From positions 3,534,001 through 3,598,000 of the forward strand of contig NC_049566.1 in assembly GCF_013368755.1 (NCBI RefSeq): a stretch of DNA of 64,000 bases, written 5' to 3'. This DNA comes from Talaromyces rugulosus. Lineage: Eukaryota > Ascomycota > Eurotiomycetes > Eurotiales > Trichocomaceae. Made by a program: the position numbers and the translations under genes. The notes below the pieces were generated by a model, which was given only the letters and a program-made list of their open reading frames with translations, was not told the DNA's origin and did no database searches. Of this stretch, positions 37,141-47,604 are shown in pieces (positions within the stretch are counted from its first letter, which is position 1; each line of letters begins with the position of its first letter).

Positions 37141-37422
37141 CTAGGGTTAGGGTTAGTCAGTGGTCAGTTCGATCCTCGTCCTGGACCGTCGTCGTGGTCG
37201 TTTGCTTCTGCATCGCAACAGAGCAACTGCGACCGGTCTGGTCGCTCGCTGTATAAGATGGCACCGGTTTCCCCCCATCTGCCGTCCCATCTACCCTCTC
37301 ACCGGCTCCTCTCTCCCCTTCCCTCACCCAACCCCCATCCGTTCCCAGATCGCTAGTAATTCGTAGCGTGAATCACTTCCATTCCCTACTTTCCTCAGAC
37401 CCTTGGCAGTACTACCTTCTCC
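37141..37422 (+). promoter_or_regulatory. Putative captain promoter with telomere-like repeats
   Basis: The gap upstream of the recombinase gene holds TAGGGTTAGGGTTAG (37142-37156), a TATAAG box (37252-37257) and a pyrimidine-rich tract (about 37265-37335). CT-rich tracts upstream of the start are usual in fungal promoters. TTAGGG repeats are bound by Myb-type telomere proteins and can act as regulatory sites. Function here is inferred only. Confidence 0.4.
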
Positions 37423-40087
37423 ATGCCACCACCCTCCCTTCCTCCGGCAAATCCTCAAGACCATCAATACTGGACGGACCCAATTCTCTGTGAAGAAACC
37501 CGAGCCAGGCTCGAATACTTTCGAAGTTTGGGGCGGCTTCCCCCCAACTACAAGCCGAAGACTCTTGAAGGTATTGCCGTTGTTGAACGGTACTGGCGAA
37601 AGTAAGCATTTCACACTCAACCTCTCTGCAGGTCATTCAGATAACTGACAGCCAACAGATATTGCATCCAATCCAAGGAAGAATATGTCGACTATCTTCT
37701 CTCTGAGGACCAAACCATCTATATGAACTTCTTTGACTGGATGCATAATACTTCCCGTAAGAAGCTTCTCCAGTCGTACGACGAATATTGGCGGCGTCTG
37801 GGTCAGTATTTTATCTTGTTCGCCGAACGCCCGATGAATAATGACGTCCACGAACAGATGCGACGAGTATGCGGTTCTCCTTCGTCCTGACTAGATACCC
37901 AACTAACACGGATCATAGTTTCTCAACCAACGGTTTCCCGCTGAACACAAGATCTCTCGACGGATGAAGAAAAAGAACACACTGGATGTGGGTGCCTTCT
38001 GTGTTTTGTACCGCCACCACTGGGTACATTCGAGATTTTTCCGTCATGGGAGCATGGTACTCCAGTTTGCCACGATCCAACTCTGGTCTTCTATTACTGG
38101 GACCCGGCCAGGTGTTCTGCTCCCGCAGAAAGCCTTTCTCCCCAACAACATGTCCCTGGGCAAACGAAAACGGGACCTGACTATGAAAAGTGACCTTCCC
38201 CAATACATTTCGACCAATGACCTTCCAGACTCAGTGTGTTATCGTGATATCGAACTCTTCTATCTCAAGGATCCGGACAGCAACCGTGATGTCCTCTGTG
38301 CCATCATCGAGTTTCGCAACCTGAAAGGTCGGCCTGAAGGCGCTGATGGGTAAGGACTATGCCTTGTCACGTCCAGACCCCGACAATATTAACGCCTGTT
38401 GATAGAACCAAGTTTTTCATGCATGGTGATTATCAGCTGTCCTATTGCCCAATCCTGCAAATCGTCTCGTACGCCTTTCGTGACAACGCCTTCGTCAATA
38501 CTACGCTATCACCGGACATCATATGGCGGATCAAAGTTCCGGGCCGGCTTACTTGTCTTCCGCTGCGGTGGAAGCCAGAGTTGCTAGATACCCCCCTCCT
38601 ACGGCATGTCCACCGAACCGAATACGGCTACGAAGTCGACCCATCTGTACCGATGGCATATGCCTCTAGCCGAGATGCCCTGCGGGAGTTGGGTCGGGAC
38701 GCAAAATTTGAGGACGATGTTACCCACTACATTTATCGGCGCTGGGCTGCAAACGAGGTGAATCGTACGTCTCTAACATGGCGGAATTCTAATTTGGATG
38801 CTATAAATATACTTTGTATCTAACGTGCGATTCACAGGGAATTTCACCAGTCAGGAGCGACAAAGAGTGCTCGGCCAGTCGGGTGACGGGGTTTTCGAAA
38901 GGCACTACCAATCTCAATATATCCAACGCGATCTGCAACATGTGGTCCTGCTCCGGCCGTCTCAGGAAAGTCTCCACCAGGTTGGTGGGAGCATGCTCAG
39001 GAAATGGGATCCGTCTGCTCCCTCCCCTGAACTGACTGAGGTGCAGCGTCGCACGATCTGCCAGGACCCCCGAATCTTGGAGCTCCGGCGAACCAAGAGA
39101 GAGGTGATGGAAGAAATGCGAAGCCTGGCTGGTACAAAGACTAAAGCGAAAGACCTTTTCCCTCATCTCTATCAGCAGCACGAATCGCTGTCGAAAGAGC
39201 TTTCCCAACTGAGGAAAACTTTAGCCAAGGAAACCAAGGAGACCACCAGGAAGGATTATTTTTATAATGCGCCCATATTCGAGGTCGACAGACAGATTAA
39301 CCAACTCCTTGGTCAGGCCGACCCTGAGGACAGTGATGATGACAGTCCCGACCATAAGAAGTGGGAACTACCTGTCCCTAAATACGTCTTTCCCGAGCGG
39401 GCACGGCTTGTTGAGAATTTTTATGGGCCGGATGCAGAGAACTTTGACGGCGACAAGCTTCTTGCAAGACGTATCCAGACGACCAAAGATATGGTTGCGT
39501 TCAGTAAGCTCTGTGAGCCGAATCGGCGGGGCAATCGGGTCAACTGGAATTTCGATGATGACGAGCCAGAGATATCGGAACAGTCATTGATCACTGAAGA
39601 AGAGACTCTCGACTGTCCAACGGATGTTTGCATCATCTGTTACGGTCTATCGCGCCGTTCAGCATCCAACCCGCCTGCACATAGATTTCCTCCTAAGCGA
39701 CAAGATTCTCTCCGTCGTCATCTCATTGACTGTCACCTCGCCAATGCGCACAGCGGAATCCGCTGCACCTGGGAGGTCTGCCGTGACGTTCCCAAGTTCG
39801 TCGAGATCACGGATTTCATGGCCCATGCTCTATACGTGCACGCATACGACGTCGGGGTGCAGGAGAAACATCTTCCGGCAAGGCATCCCGTCGACGGCAG
39901 TGAGCATTCATCTCTGGATGATTCAAAGTATCTTTCCGAATCCGATCGCCATTCCGGCATAGACACTCCCGCTTCCTCCGTCAGCTCCGAAGTGGCGAAT
40001 ATCGACCCTCGCTTGCTCAAATCAAACCCCGCCCCTCCCACGAAATTTTCACTGCGCCGGTCAAAGAGAATTAAAACGTCTCCGTAA
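37423..40087 (+). CDS. DUF3435 tyrosine recombinase, Starship captain type
   Basis: Predicted 808-residue protein from five exons: 37423-37601, 37659-37866, 37919-38349, 38406-38764 and 38838-40087. All introns have GT-AG ends and phases that keep the frame. The DUF3435 domain fills about residues 20-480. Tyrosine-recombinase residues are visible: Arg192 in ITGTRPG, Tyr381/Arg384 in HYIYRRW (box II, Tyr in the usual His place), and Tyr416 in FERHYQS. The C-terminal part has a charged, coiled-coil-like stretch (about 450-530). A Cys/His cluster (about 650-735: CIICYGL, HLIDCH, CTWEVCRD, HALYVHAY) suggests DNA binding. Captains excise and insert Starships by strand exchange at short target sites. 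No inactivating change was found. The start was chosen because its frame joins exon 2 smoothly. The alternative reading is a domesticated DUF3435 zinc-finger gene. Confidence 0.88.
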
Positions 40088-40528
40088 AATACGCCTATTG
40101 CTACTGAGATGCGAGATCGATAATGTCCGCTTTTATACGTGTGTTTCGGTCTGTTCTCTGCACCAACTTGCTTTGTTTCAAGTATATGTTACCCTAGATC
40201 TTAGTATACCATATTTTACCTCGGTATTCTTATGCTTCTGCAATTTCTTGTATTTTCATGCCAATATCTTATAGGGGAGCAGTCTCTGCACTCATTTAGG
40301 GCCCGGCATAATCGTCTCGGGCCTCAGCAGGCAAGATAAATAGCAAATCAAGCTGCCGCTTATGCCACGTAGAAGTTGTGTCCAGCTGGCGGGCAACGGT
40401 GAACAGAGTAATGACTAAGCTCTTTGATTCACTAACGTAATCCACCCCCGAACCGTCACCACCGCCGAGCCGGCACTTCCGCCCAAAAACGCGTTCCATA
40501 ACAATTCTATATAATTCAACGCGTCAAT
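40088..40528. other. Intergenic gap between captain and pogo-type element
   Basis: 441 bp. The captain's 3' UTR probably lies here (AT-rich 40130-40270). The second half is GC-richer and leads into the transposase start. I see no terminal inverted repeat of the downstream transposon and no gene. Confidence 0.5.
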
Positions 40529-42195
40529 ATGCCACCAATTCGCAATAAAAATCATAAAAATTCTCAGGAACAAGAAGGCCGAATCTTATTAGCCATTTCT
40601 GATTTGAAAAATGAAAAGATTCCTAATATTGGACGAGCTGCAAAAATTTACAATGTTCCTCGAACAACTCTGCAAGATCGACTAAAAGGCACTCAACAAA
40701 GATCTCAAACACGCGCCAATGGCCATAAATTAACTGAATATGAAGAGGAATCGCTTGTTAAATGGATATTGGATCTGGATAAGCGTGGATTACCTCCTCG
40801 GCCATCTCTTGTACAAGAAATGGCCAATATTCTTCTTACACAACATGGAAATCAACAGGTTGGAAAGAATTGGGTATACAAACTGGTTCAGCGTCGCTCA
40901 GAGCTCAAATCTAGATTTTCACGAAGATACAACTACGAGCGTGCTAAATGCGAGGATTCCAAGATAATCCAAGAGTATTTTGACCGCGTACGAGAGGCTA
41001 TATTAGAATATGGCATCTTACCGGAAGATATCTACAACTTCGATGAGACTGGCTTCGCTATGGGACTTTGTGCAACTGCAAAGGTTATTACTGGAAGCGA
41101 TCGATATAGCAGACCACATCTATTACAGCCTGGCAATCGAGAATGGGTGACTGCAATTGAGGCAGTCAACTCTACTGGTTGGGCTTTACCTTCGTATGTG
41201 ATTTTCAAGGCAACAAAATACTTACAAGAAGCCTGGTTTGAGACTCTTCCAGATGATTGGAAAATCAATATTAGCGATAATGGATGGACAACAGATAAGA
41301 TTGGTATGGATTGGCTCATTAATCACTTCATTCCTCATACGAATGGCCGTGTAATGGGAAGATATCGAATGCTTATTCTCGATGGCCATGGAAGCCATTT
41401 AACTGCTGAATTTGACCGTACATGCACTGAAAATCATATTATCCCAATCTGCATGCCTCCGCATTCTTCTCATCTTTTGCAGCCTCTCGATGTCAGTTGT
41501 TTTGCTGTTTTAAACGACAATATGGACAGCTTGTTGAGCAGCGGATGAGGCTTGGATTCAATCATATTGACAAAATCGACTTTCTTACTGCATTTCCAAA
41601 GGCCCGCACAATGTCATATAAAGCTGAGACTATTCGGAATGGCTTCGCAGCAACTGGATTAGTGCCATTTGATCCAAATCGAGTTCATCAACAGCTTACT
41701 GTCCGATTAAGGACTCCAACCCCCCCTAGGAGTCGAGGCAGTAACTCACAGTCTTCTTGCTTGCAAACACCTCAAAATCCACGTCAATTTAAGCGCCAAT
41801 TAAGCACAATTAAACAGCGAATAAGCCGGCGTACAAGGAGTCCTTCTGAAGTCATTGATAAGGCAATCAATCGCATGTCAAAAGCTTATGAAATGAGCAT
41901 TAATGAGCTTCTAATTGTACGAAAGGAAGTTCATGATTTACGGGCTGCACATGAGAAAGAGAAGCAAAAACGTGGACGATCTAGGAAACAGATATCTCAT
42001 GAGCAAGGAATTACTAGAGAGGAAGCTCAGGCGCTTATACAAGGTCAAATTGAGGTATCTCAATCTATAACCACTGCTCCAGCTGAGCCTGAGCTACCAG
42101 CTTCGCAAGCACTCGTACGCCGCCAATTTCGGTGTAGTGAGTGTAATATTCTTGGGCATAGAAGGCCTCAATGCCCTAATCGTACTAGTAATTAA
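40529..42195 (+). pseudogene. pogo/Fot1-type DDE transposase, one frameshift
   Basis: Tc1/mariner-superfamily transposase in two overlapping frames. The first (40529-41548) has an N-terminal helix-turn-helix (about residues 15-60, RAAKIYNVPRTTLQDRL) and a CENP-B-type binding region (about 70-140). The DDE domain follows, with Asp172 (NFDETGF), Asp285 (LILDGHGSH) and Asp321 (LLQPLDV). The frame is lost near 41510 in a short run of A, consistent with one missing base. The second frame continues with the domain end, a basic stretch and a CX2CX4HX4C zinc knuckle (CSECNILGHRRPQC) at 42126-42170. All catalytic residues remain. I find no terminal inverted repeats, unlike the copy at 50470-52353. Confidence 0.88.
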
Positions 42196-42337
42196 TTTTT
42201 TGTATATAATTAGTCAAATCCAGGTAATTGTTCTCCTGTGACACAAAGTGATTGTCGTGTACAAGGGCTAAAGCGTGAGGAAGATATTCCCGCCAAAGTC
42301 TTCGTTTGGTGTGGTGATTATCTGGAAATATATTCTG

Positions 42338-42676
42338 TACGTCACGAACGCAGACCAGATCCCTGTATTGTCGGCACAAAAAGTCATAATTCGGCTAGTA
42401 TCTCTAATCCGAATAACAAGACAAACATCAGTATTGCACAAGGCACTTATTTAATATGTCTTCTTATCGGCGATTGTTCTTGTTGCTGTGTAGCACGCAA
42501 TCAACTTATAATCCAGATACATGCTAGTCTGTTAGGATCCAAAGTGTCTCTGGGAGTACGCTTGTTCTTCATTACCCTACAATAATATCTGCTAGAGAAA
42601 TTGACAAGTACTTTGTCCAAATAGCGCACCGCTCCATACAGAGACAATACAGGGATCTGGTCTGCATTCGTGACGT
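42338..42676. repeat. 35-bp inverted repeat with 269-bp loop
   Basis: Arms at 42338-42372 and 42642-42676 are complementary except for one base. Each arm contains GCAGACCAGATCCCTGTATT or its complement. The loop and flanks hold no gene I recognise. It may be a rearranged duplication of a decayed gene or a small fold-back element. Confidence 0.7.
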
Positions 42677-42783
42677 ATTTGATATTTCGCACCAACCTCT
42701 ATATCAAAGCTAATTCCAACAGGATTCGTGCTGAAAGGAGACTCCACAGGATTTCTCTGGCAGAAATATATTTCTTGCCGGAA

Positions 42784-43416
42784 TCATCCTGCCAAACCAT
42801 GATAGTCCGGACCAAGGGCTTTTTCTCCGCCTGCTAGTGCTCGTTGGTACATCATCTCTGCCTCTTCTAACTTTCCCGAGTAGAGATTTCCAAGGTTATT
42901 GACAGTAGTCAAAGTAGATGCGTGATCTGGACCAAGTGCCTTTTCTTTGCCTGCTAATGCTCGCTGATACATTATCTCTGCCTCTTTCAGCTGTCCCTGC
43001 TTAGAGTAGAGATTCCCAAGATTGTTGAGAGTATTCAGAGTAGATGTGTGATCTGGACCAAGTGCCTTTTCTCTGCCTGCTAATGCTCGCTGATACATTA
43101 TCTCTGCCTCTTTCAGCTTCCCCTGATTAGAGTAGAGAATACCAAGATTGTTGACAGTATTTAAAGTGGATACATGACCTGGACCGAGTGCCTTCTCTTT
43201 GCCTGCTAGTACTCGCTGATTTACTATCTCTGCCTCCTTCATTTTTCCTCTGATCAGAATAGAGATTCCCAAGGTTGTTGACGGTAGACAAGGTGGATGC
43301 GTTGTCTGGACTGGGTGCCTTTTCCCTGGTAGTGCACGGTTAACTTGTTGCTGAGCCATTAGTAAGCAGTGACTCATTTTGCACGTTCTGAAACATACGC
43401 GGGTCAATAGCCCCAA
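42784..43416 (-). pseudogene. Tetratricopeptide-repeat fragment (NLR or kinesin-light-chain type)
   Basis: About 210 residues on the minus strand with at least four 42-residue repeats of the form EAEIMYQRALAG-EKALGPDH-STL-T-NNLGNLYS. This is the TPR_10/TPR_12 type that forms the C-terminal sensor region of fungal NACHT or NB-ARC proteins. Near 43250 and 43320 the repeat pattern shifts frame, so the first repeat is read out of frame. No NTPase domain lies upstream: 43417-44433 has none. The frame also stops in mid-repeat at 42784. I read it as a broken remnant of an NLR-like gene, but an independent TPR protein is possible. Arrays of near-identical repeats like these often recombine. Confidence 0.7.
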
Positions 43417-44433
43417 TCCAGGACATCATTATTGGTTATATGAGCTTAGCCAAATCACATTGATCAGCCAACATTGTATATGCTATTATATTAAAATCCA
43501 AGACATCATTGGTTAACACCCCATCGGCCGTAGTTCAAAAGATGGGGGTGGAGACGGCGATCATCATGGCCCAGGGTTGCAAACGAAATTTTTTGCTCCA
43601 TTGATGCTGTAGACCCTGCAATCCATGTGACCTAACTTGTCAAACTTCGGGATCTTGGCACTTGCTTAATAATAGCGCGGAAATGATGCAAATTGGGGGT
43701 AAAAATATGTGTCAAATTGGTAAAATCTACGAGCATGGGATTCTAATTTACATGGCAATTGTATCGGTTTATATAGGCGTTTCCTCAGTAGTTTGATCCA
43801 ATCGCATAATTCCAATTAATTCAGGGGGATCAGCAAATTACGTTCCCAAGCAGGATAAGCTGCCTAGTGACGAATTGGGACCGATTCGGTTAATAAGCAC
43901 CCTGACGGTTGACACCACGCGAGAGTTTGGCTGCCCGAGCAGCCAGATTCGTGTTGGAAACGAAGCTCCTGGGACAATTTGGGAGTATATCTGCGGCTCA
44001 CTAGCTGAGCGATGAGTCCTTAAGGGTATCACGGCCACTACAACAGCTAGGGCAGCAGGAAAACGCTCTAGCATATACACACCAGCTTATTATTTCATTA
44101 ATCTTTTCATCATTTAGATACACTGTTACTTCATGTACACAGGACCGGAGCTGGCGGTCATGATTAGGACACGTGCCGCATAGCTGCCTGTGGGGCGGCT
44201 GGGTCGGTTATATGACATAATCAAATCAAATCGACACCACGCGAGAGATCCTTTACCGCGTCAGTGTCGAATAGCTTCAATTAGAACAGAATCGAATAAT
44301 ATGACTTTATCAGCTGGTTACTAGTCTACTTGTATGCACATGTGCAAGAAGTGTACCCATAGAAACAATAAAAAGTTATGTTTCGCCTATAAGGAAAGAT
44401 ATATATTTCTCTCTAAACGAAATGTAACAACAA
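43417..44433. other. Intergenic region, no recognised gene
   Basis: About 1 kb of mixed composition. The 15-mer GACACCACGCGAGAG occurs twice (about 43910 and 44232). A short open stretch on the minus strand (43838-44080) has no recognisable features. I see no NTPase or effector domain that would complete the TPR fragment. Confidence 0.5.
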
Positions 44434-44625
44434 AGGGCAATAGTCGATAGCCTTGAGTCTGTTTGGGCCCCACGAAGGGATTTGTATGTCTGACGGGGCC
44501 GAGAAGAAGTAGGCATAGAGCAGTACACACCAAGCCCGGCCAGAACGGACAAGGTCAGGAGGCAGGAGACACATCGTTGCAGACGGGCAGTCAGACACAC
44601 ACAAAGCCGGGTCAACACGGCTACA
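44434..44625 (+). repeat. Dispersed repeat, copy 1
   Basis: A stretch of about 190 bp, present again in the same orientation at 53005-53195, with scattered substitutions and small gaps. Shared landmarks are TAGTCGATAGC, CACGAAGGG, TTTGTATGTCTGACGGGGCC and CACAAAGCCGGGTC. It codes for nothing obvious and ends without inverted repeats. Confidence 0.8.
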
Positions 44626-44784
44626 TACGGATCTTTCTAAGTATTTATCTGTCTCACACGCTAACTGAACAGGAATGAGTTAAAAATCCCCGAAATCATA
44701 TTCGATCCAACTCTATCCCTGAGTCCGCATGTGTGTCTATTGAGTATGCTATTTCACATCTAGGGCTTTAAGAGAATCTCTAAG

Positions 44785-45800
44785 ACGGGCCCTGTGCTGG
44801 ACTCTGTGGCGAAACTCTATAGTCTTCGCGTTCCTGATGGCAAAGGGCAATAAAAGGTGAAACTCAAAGACGTACTCCTGGATAAATATGTGTTCTGTCA
44901 GGTGGACTGGGAGACGACGGAATATCGAATTGTCCTGGGGAAGAGGATGACCGCGTCGACCTTAGGATCTCAAATGCGCCGAGTAGAAATCACTGGTTTT
45001 GAAGTTATTGTTAAGCCCTACTGTCTTCGGTATGTTGGAGCGAAGGCGTTCAATAACAGCGGTCAGTACCTTTTTCGTTCTTTTGTGTGGCAGACCGCAG
45101 CTAACCTTCTGGATAGAGGAAGTCTCAGAGGCCCTCCAAAATGTTATGTTGCAGCACCGTGATATCTCTACATCTGTCCGACACTACGACGTCGATGTTG
45201 ACGCCCAGGACATCGTGCGTAAGACCGGTTCTTAAACGGAGTTGGTACGGTTTGCTCGTTCATTAAGCGCGTCGATTGACCCAAACCGACCTTTTTGGCT
45301 GTCTCCAGAAGAATCCAGATCCCTCAATATGCTTCCAGAGGTTTGCGCACGACGGATACCGTCACCAGACGGAAACAGAAATGGAACGACCGAAAAGCCA
45401 AGTTCGAGCGCGCCTGCATGGCCTGTCACGCTCGCTTTGGCTCCCTGGACGAAGTGACGCTTTCCCAATACCACCGTCCGTTATGGGAGAAACTGCAACG
45501 TTTCCAGGCACAAGCCAAGGAAGCGAAGCAGAGATATGACCGGGCTGTTCGTGAACTGCGCAACGAGAAGCAACGACAGCGGAACCGCCGGATCCGAGAG
45601 AACCTGCAGCGTTATCGGGACGAACAGTCCGTGATCGACTTGGAATGCCAACTGGCAGGGATCACGATCGATACCAAGGCCATGGAGACCTTGGATCGCC
45701 AGGATTCCATGTCTGCGCAACATCTGACCTATATTGAGAGCATGGTGGCATTTAAAGCAGACACGAATCAAGAGCTCAATGGGGGAAAGACGGCTGACAT
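44785..45800 (+). pseudogene. Second DUF3435 recombinase, 5'-truncated and broken
   Basis: Only the C-terminal part of a DUF3435 protein remains. 44785-45060 reads KLYSLRVPDGKGQ, stop, KVKLKDVLLDKY. After a frame change, 45090-45235 gives ALQNVMLQHRDISTSVRHYDVD, the captain-type active-site tyrosine segment. It is preceded at about 45005-45060 by VIVKPYCLRYVGAKAFNNSG, where box II would lie. An in-frame TAA at 45233-45235 interrupts KTGS/TELVRFARSLSASIDP. Another frame change near 45370 leads to a highly charged coiled-coil tail (KEAKQRYDRAVRELRNEKQR) up to about 45800. The N-terminal half with the first catalytic arginine is absent. It belongs to a different DUF3435 subgroup from the gene at 37423. 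Confidence 0.8.
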
Positions 45801-45864
45801 ACATCACGCTATTGTGAATTTTAGCTCCCGTAATATTTTCTTCGTCGGCAGGACATCAAAGATT

Positions 45865-46446
45865 TCACTTACTCTCACCCGGTTTGCCAGTCAGCGATAC
45901 AGTTACTGGCGCTTCGTCTGAGCCAAAGAGAGTGTCCAACAGACCAAGCCCACCAAGCCTCAAGCCAGCCGCAACCCCCGTGCAAAGAGAACTCTGCCAA
46001 CCAGAAGTAAAGGGACACTGGGAGATGACTGCTTTGACATTCTTGTCAGTAGCAGCCATCTCGATAACATGCCCTCCGCTGAACGATGTTCCAAAAAGGC
46101 CGACTTGGTTCGGATCGACGATCTCTAGTTGTCGCGTATATTTAATTGCAGATTTCCAGTCCTCTTGCTGCTTACGCCAGTCAATCAGCCCTCTTGGGAG
46201 GCCCTCTGATCCTCCGGTGCAACGGTAGTCGAAGACAACAGACGTGTATCCCATCTGATTGAAAATATCCGCGTATACATCGAGCTTGAGTTCCGTCGTG
46301 CCGCCCAGGCCGTGGGCCAAAACGATGGCTGGTCCCGGGTTCGATGAGGTAAATATTTGAGATGGGTAGAGCCATCCGCACATGAAGTCCTTTGAGCATG
46401 AAGCAATTCGGATATCCATACGACGTTGGATCCCTGCAACGGCCAT
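45865..46446 (-). pseudogene. Alpha/beta hydrolase, C-terminally truncated
   Basis: 193 residues from ATG at 46446. The fold's early landmarks are present: oxyanion region LAHGLGG (43-49), FDYRCTGGSEG (72-82), and the nucleophile elbow GLFGTSFSGG with Ser121. The chain ends after VTVSLTGKPGE, just where related fungal hydrolases continue about 100 residues to the catalytic Asp and His. A GTAAGT donor-like sequence sits at the break, but the DNA beyond belongs to the convergent DUF3435 remnant and I find no continuing exon. It is probably a truncated gene whose 3' end was lost when the two fragments were joined. Substrate unknown. Confidence 0.7.
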
Positions 46447-46995
46447 GTTGCAATATTCTCCTCTTCTCGTTCTATGCTCTCAGAAGGGAGACGGCGGTTC
46501 TCAGGTTTTTCTGTCCACTACGACATGTGTCCTGAGTGATCCCTCGGCTATCCCCTTACAATATGGCTTCAGCTTTTGCTAGGAAAGGCCGTACTAATTA
46601 GCTGCGGCAGAATGAATCTTGCGAACTATGTGGGGCCGAAGGCTCGCAAGCAATGCCAGATGACTTTGCGGCGTAACATTCATCCGACTTTGTCTGAACC
46701 CCGTAATAGCTGCAGTAGCTGCGGATTAACCTGTCGCTTCTCCATGTACTCAGGTACCGAGGCCCCGCGGGTGGAGCAACAATGACCTCACCTTCGATAC
46801 AACGGCGGAAGTTCCCTGTGTCAACGAAGTATCTCGTTCTCAAACCCTAGACCCTGAATAACAAATGCCGAGGTCAGACTAGAGATAATCCGTCTACTTC
46901 AATAAATATGTTCGCTAGACGCTTTTGAGACAGACTGCCTACCTTTCCTACATTCTGCATTTTCACCATATCGGGCGCCCACTATGGTACACTAG
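46447..46995. other. Intergenic region, no recognised gene
   Basis: About 550 bp between the hydrolase start and the LTR fragment. It would contain the hydrolase promoter. Short open stretches in both directions lack recognisable features. Confidence 0.45.
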
Positions 46996-47061
46996 CCTCT
47001 GTGAGGCTAGTGTAGCGAGGTGCGCCATCTGGTGCGCTCCGAAGTTCTCACGGCCTCACAT
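46996..47061 (-). repeat. LTR-end fragment of the left-hand Ty3 family
   Basis: About 65 bp matching the first part of the 211-bp LTR (for example 4259-4323), with CTGGTGCGCTCCGAAGTTCTC against CTGGTGCGTCCCGAAGGTCTC. The true LTR terminus, TGTGAGGC on the minus strand, is at 47061. The other end is fused to an 11-bp inverted copy, making a hairpin ACACTAGCCTC-TGT-GAGGCTAGTGT at 46986-47010. It shows the same retroelement family visited the right half of the window. Confidence 0.75.
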
Positions 47062-47604
47062 ATATATAACTAAAGCTTAAATACTATCTATTTGTCACAG
47101 GAAATCGATAACGCTCAGCCAATCGATGAAGTAACTAAGTTATCCATTGGCCGTGAGTTAGTTACCGATTCTTCTGACACTATAGTTGCTATACAGAACC
47201 ATGCGTTATCATGATTCATAGCCACTAAACTAGAATTTTAAGTAGAATTAAGTAACTTAGCTCTATATAGCTTTAAATATAAAAAAAATATCTATCTTAT
47301 AAAATTTAAAAGAATACCAATTAATATTATAATAAAACTAGAAATATCTTAGAGTTACTAAGAAATAAAAAACAGATATTATATATAAATTATACATTAT
47401 TTCTATGGTCCAAATTATTTAAAATTAAAATTAAACTAGTGTAGCTTTTTTAAAAAAAATTTATTACATGTTCAGTTCGAGACGAACCGATAGTCCTCCC
47501 AAGTCTTCCTTTTCGTATAGTCTATGTCCTCGAGTTGATAGATTTACATTGTATTCATATTCGTAACTCATGAATATAGACATAGCCAGTTTCGTATTCA
47601 ATTT
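47062..47604. other. AT-rich tract, no recognised gene
   Basis: About 540 bp; 47230-47460 is strongly AT-rich, resembling RIP-mutated DNA. It adjoins the LTR fragment, so it may be a remnant of the same element. No coding potential seen. Confidence 0.5.

Noticed and set aside
37160..37366. 68-codon open stretch upstream of the captain
   Set aside because: It overlaps the promoter and CT-rich tract, shows no protein-like conservation, and does not splice sensibly into the captain.
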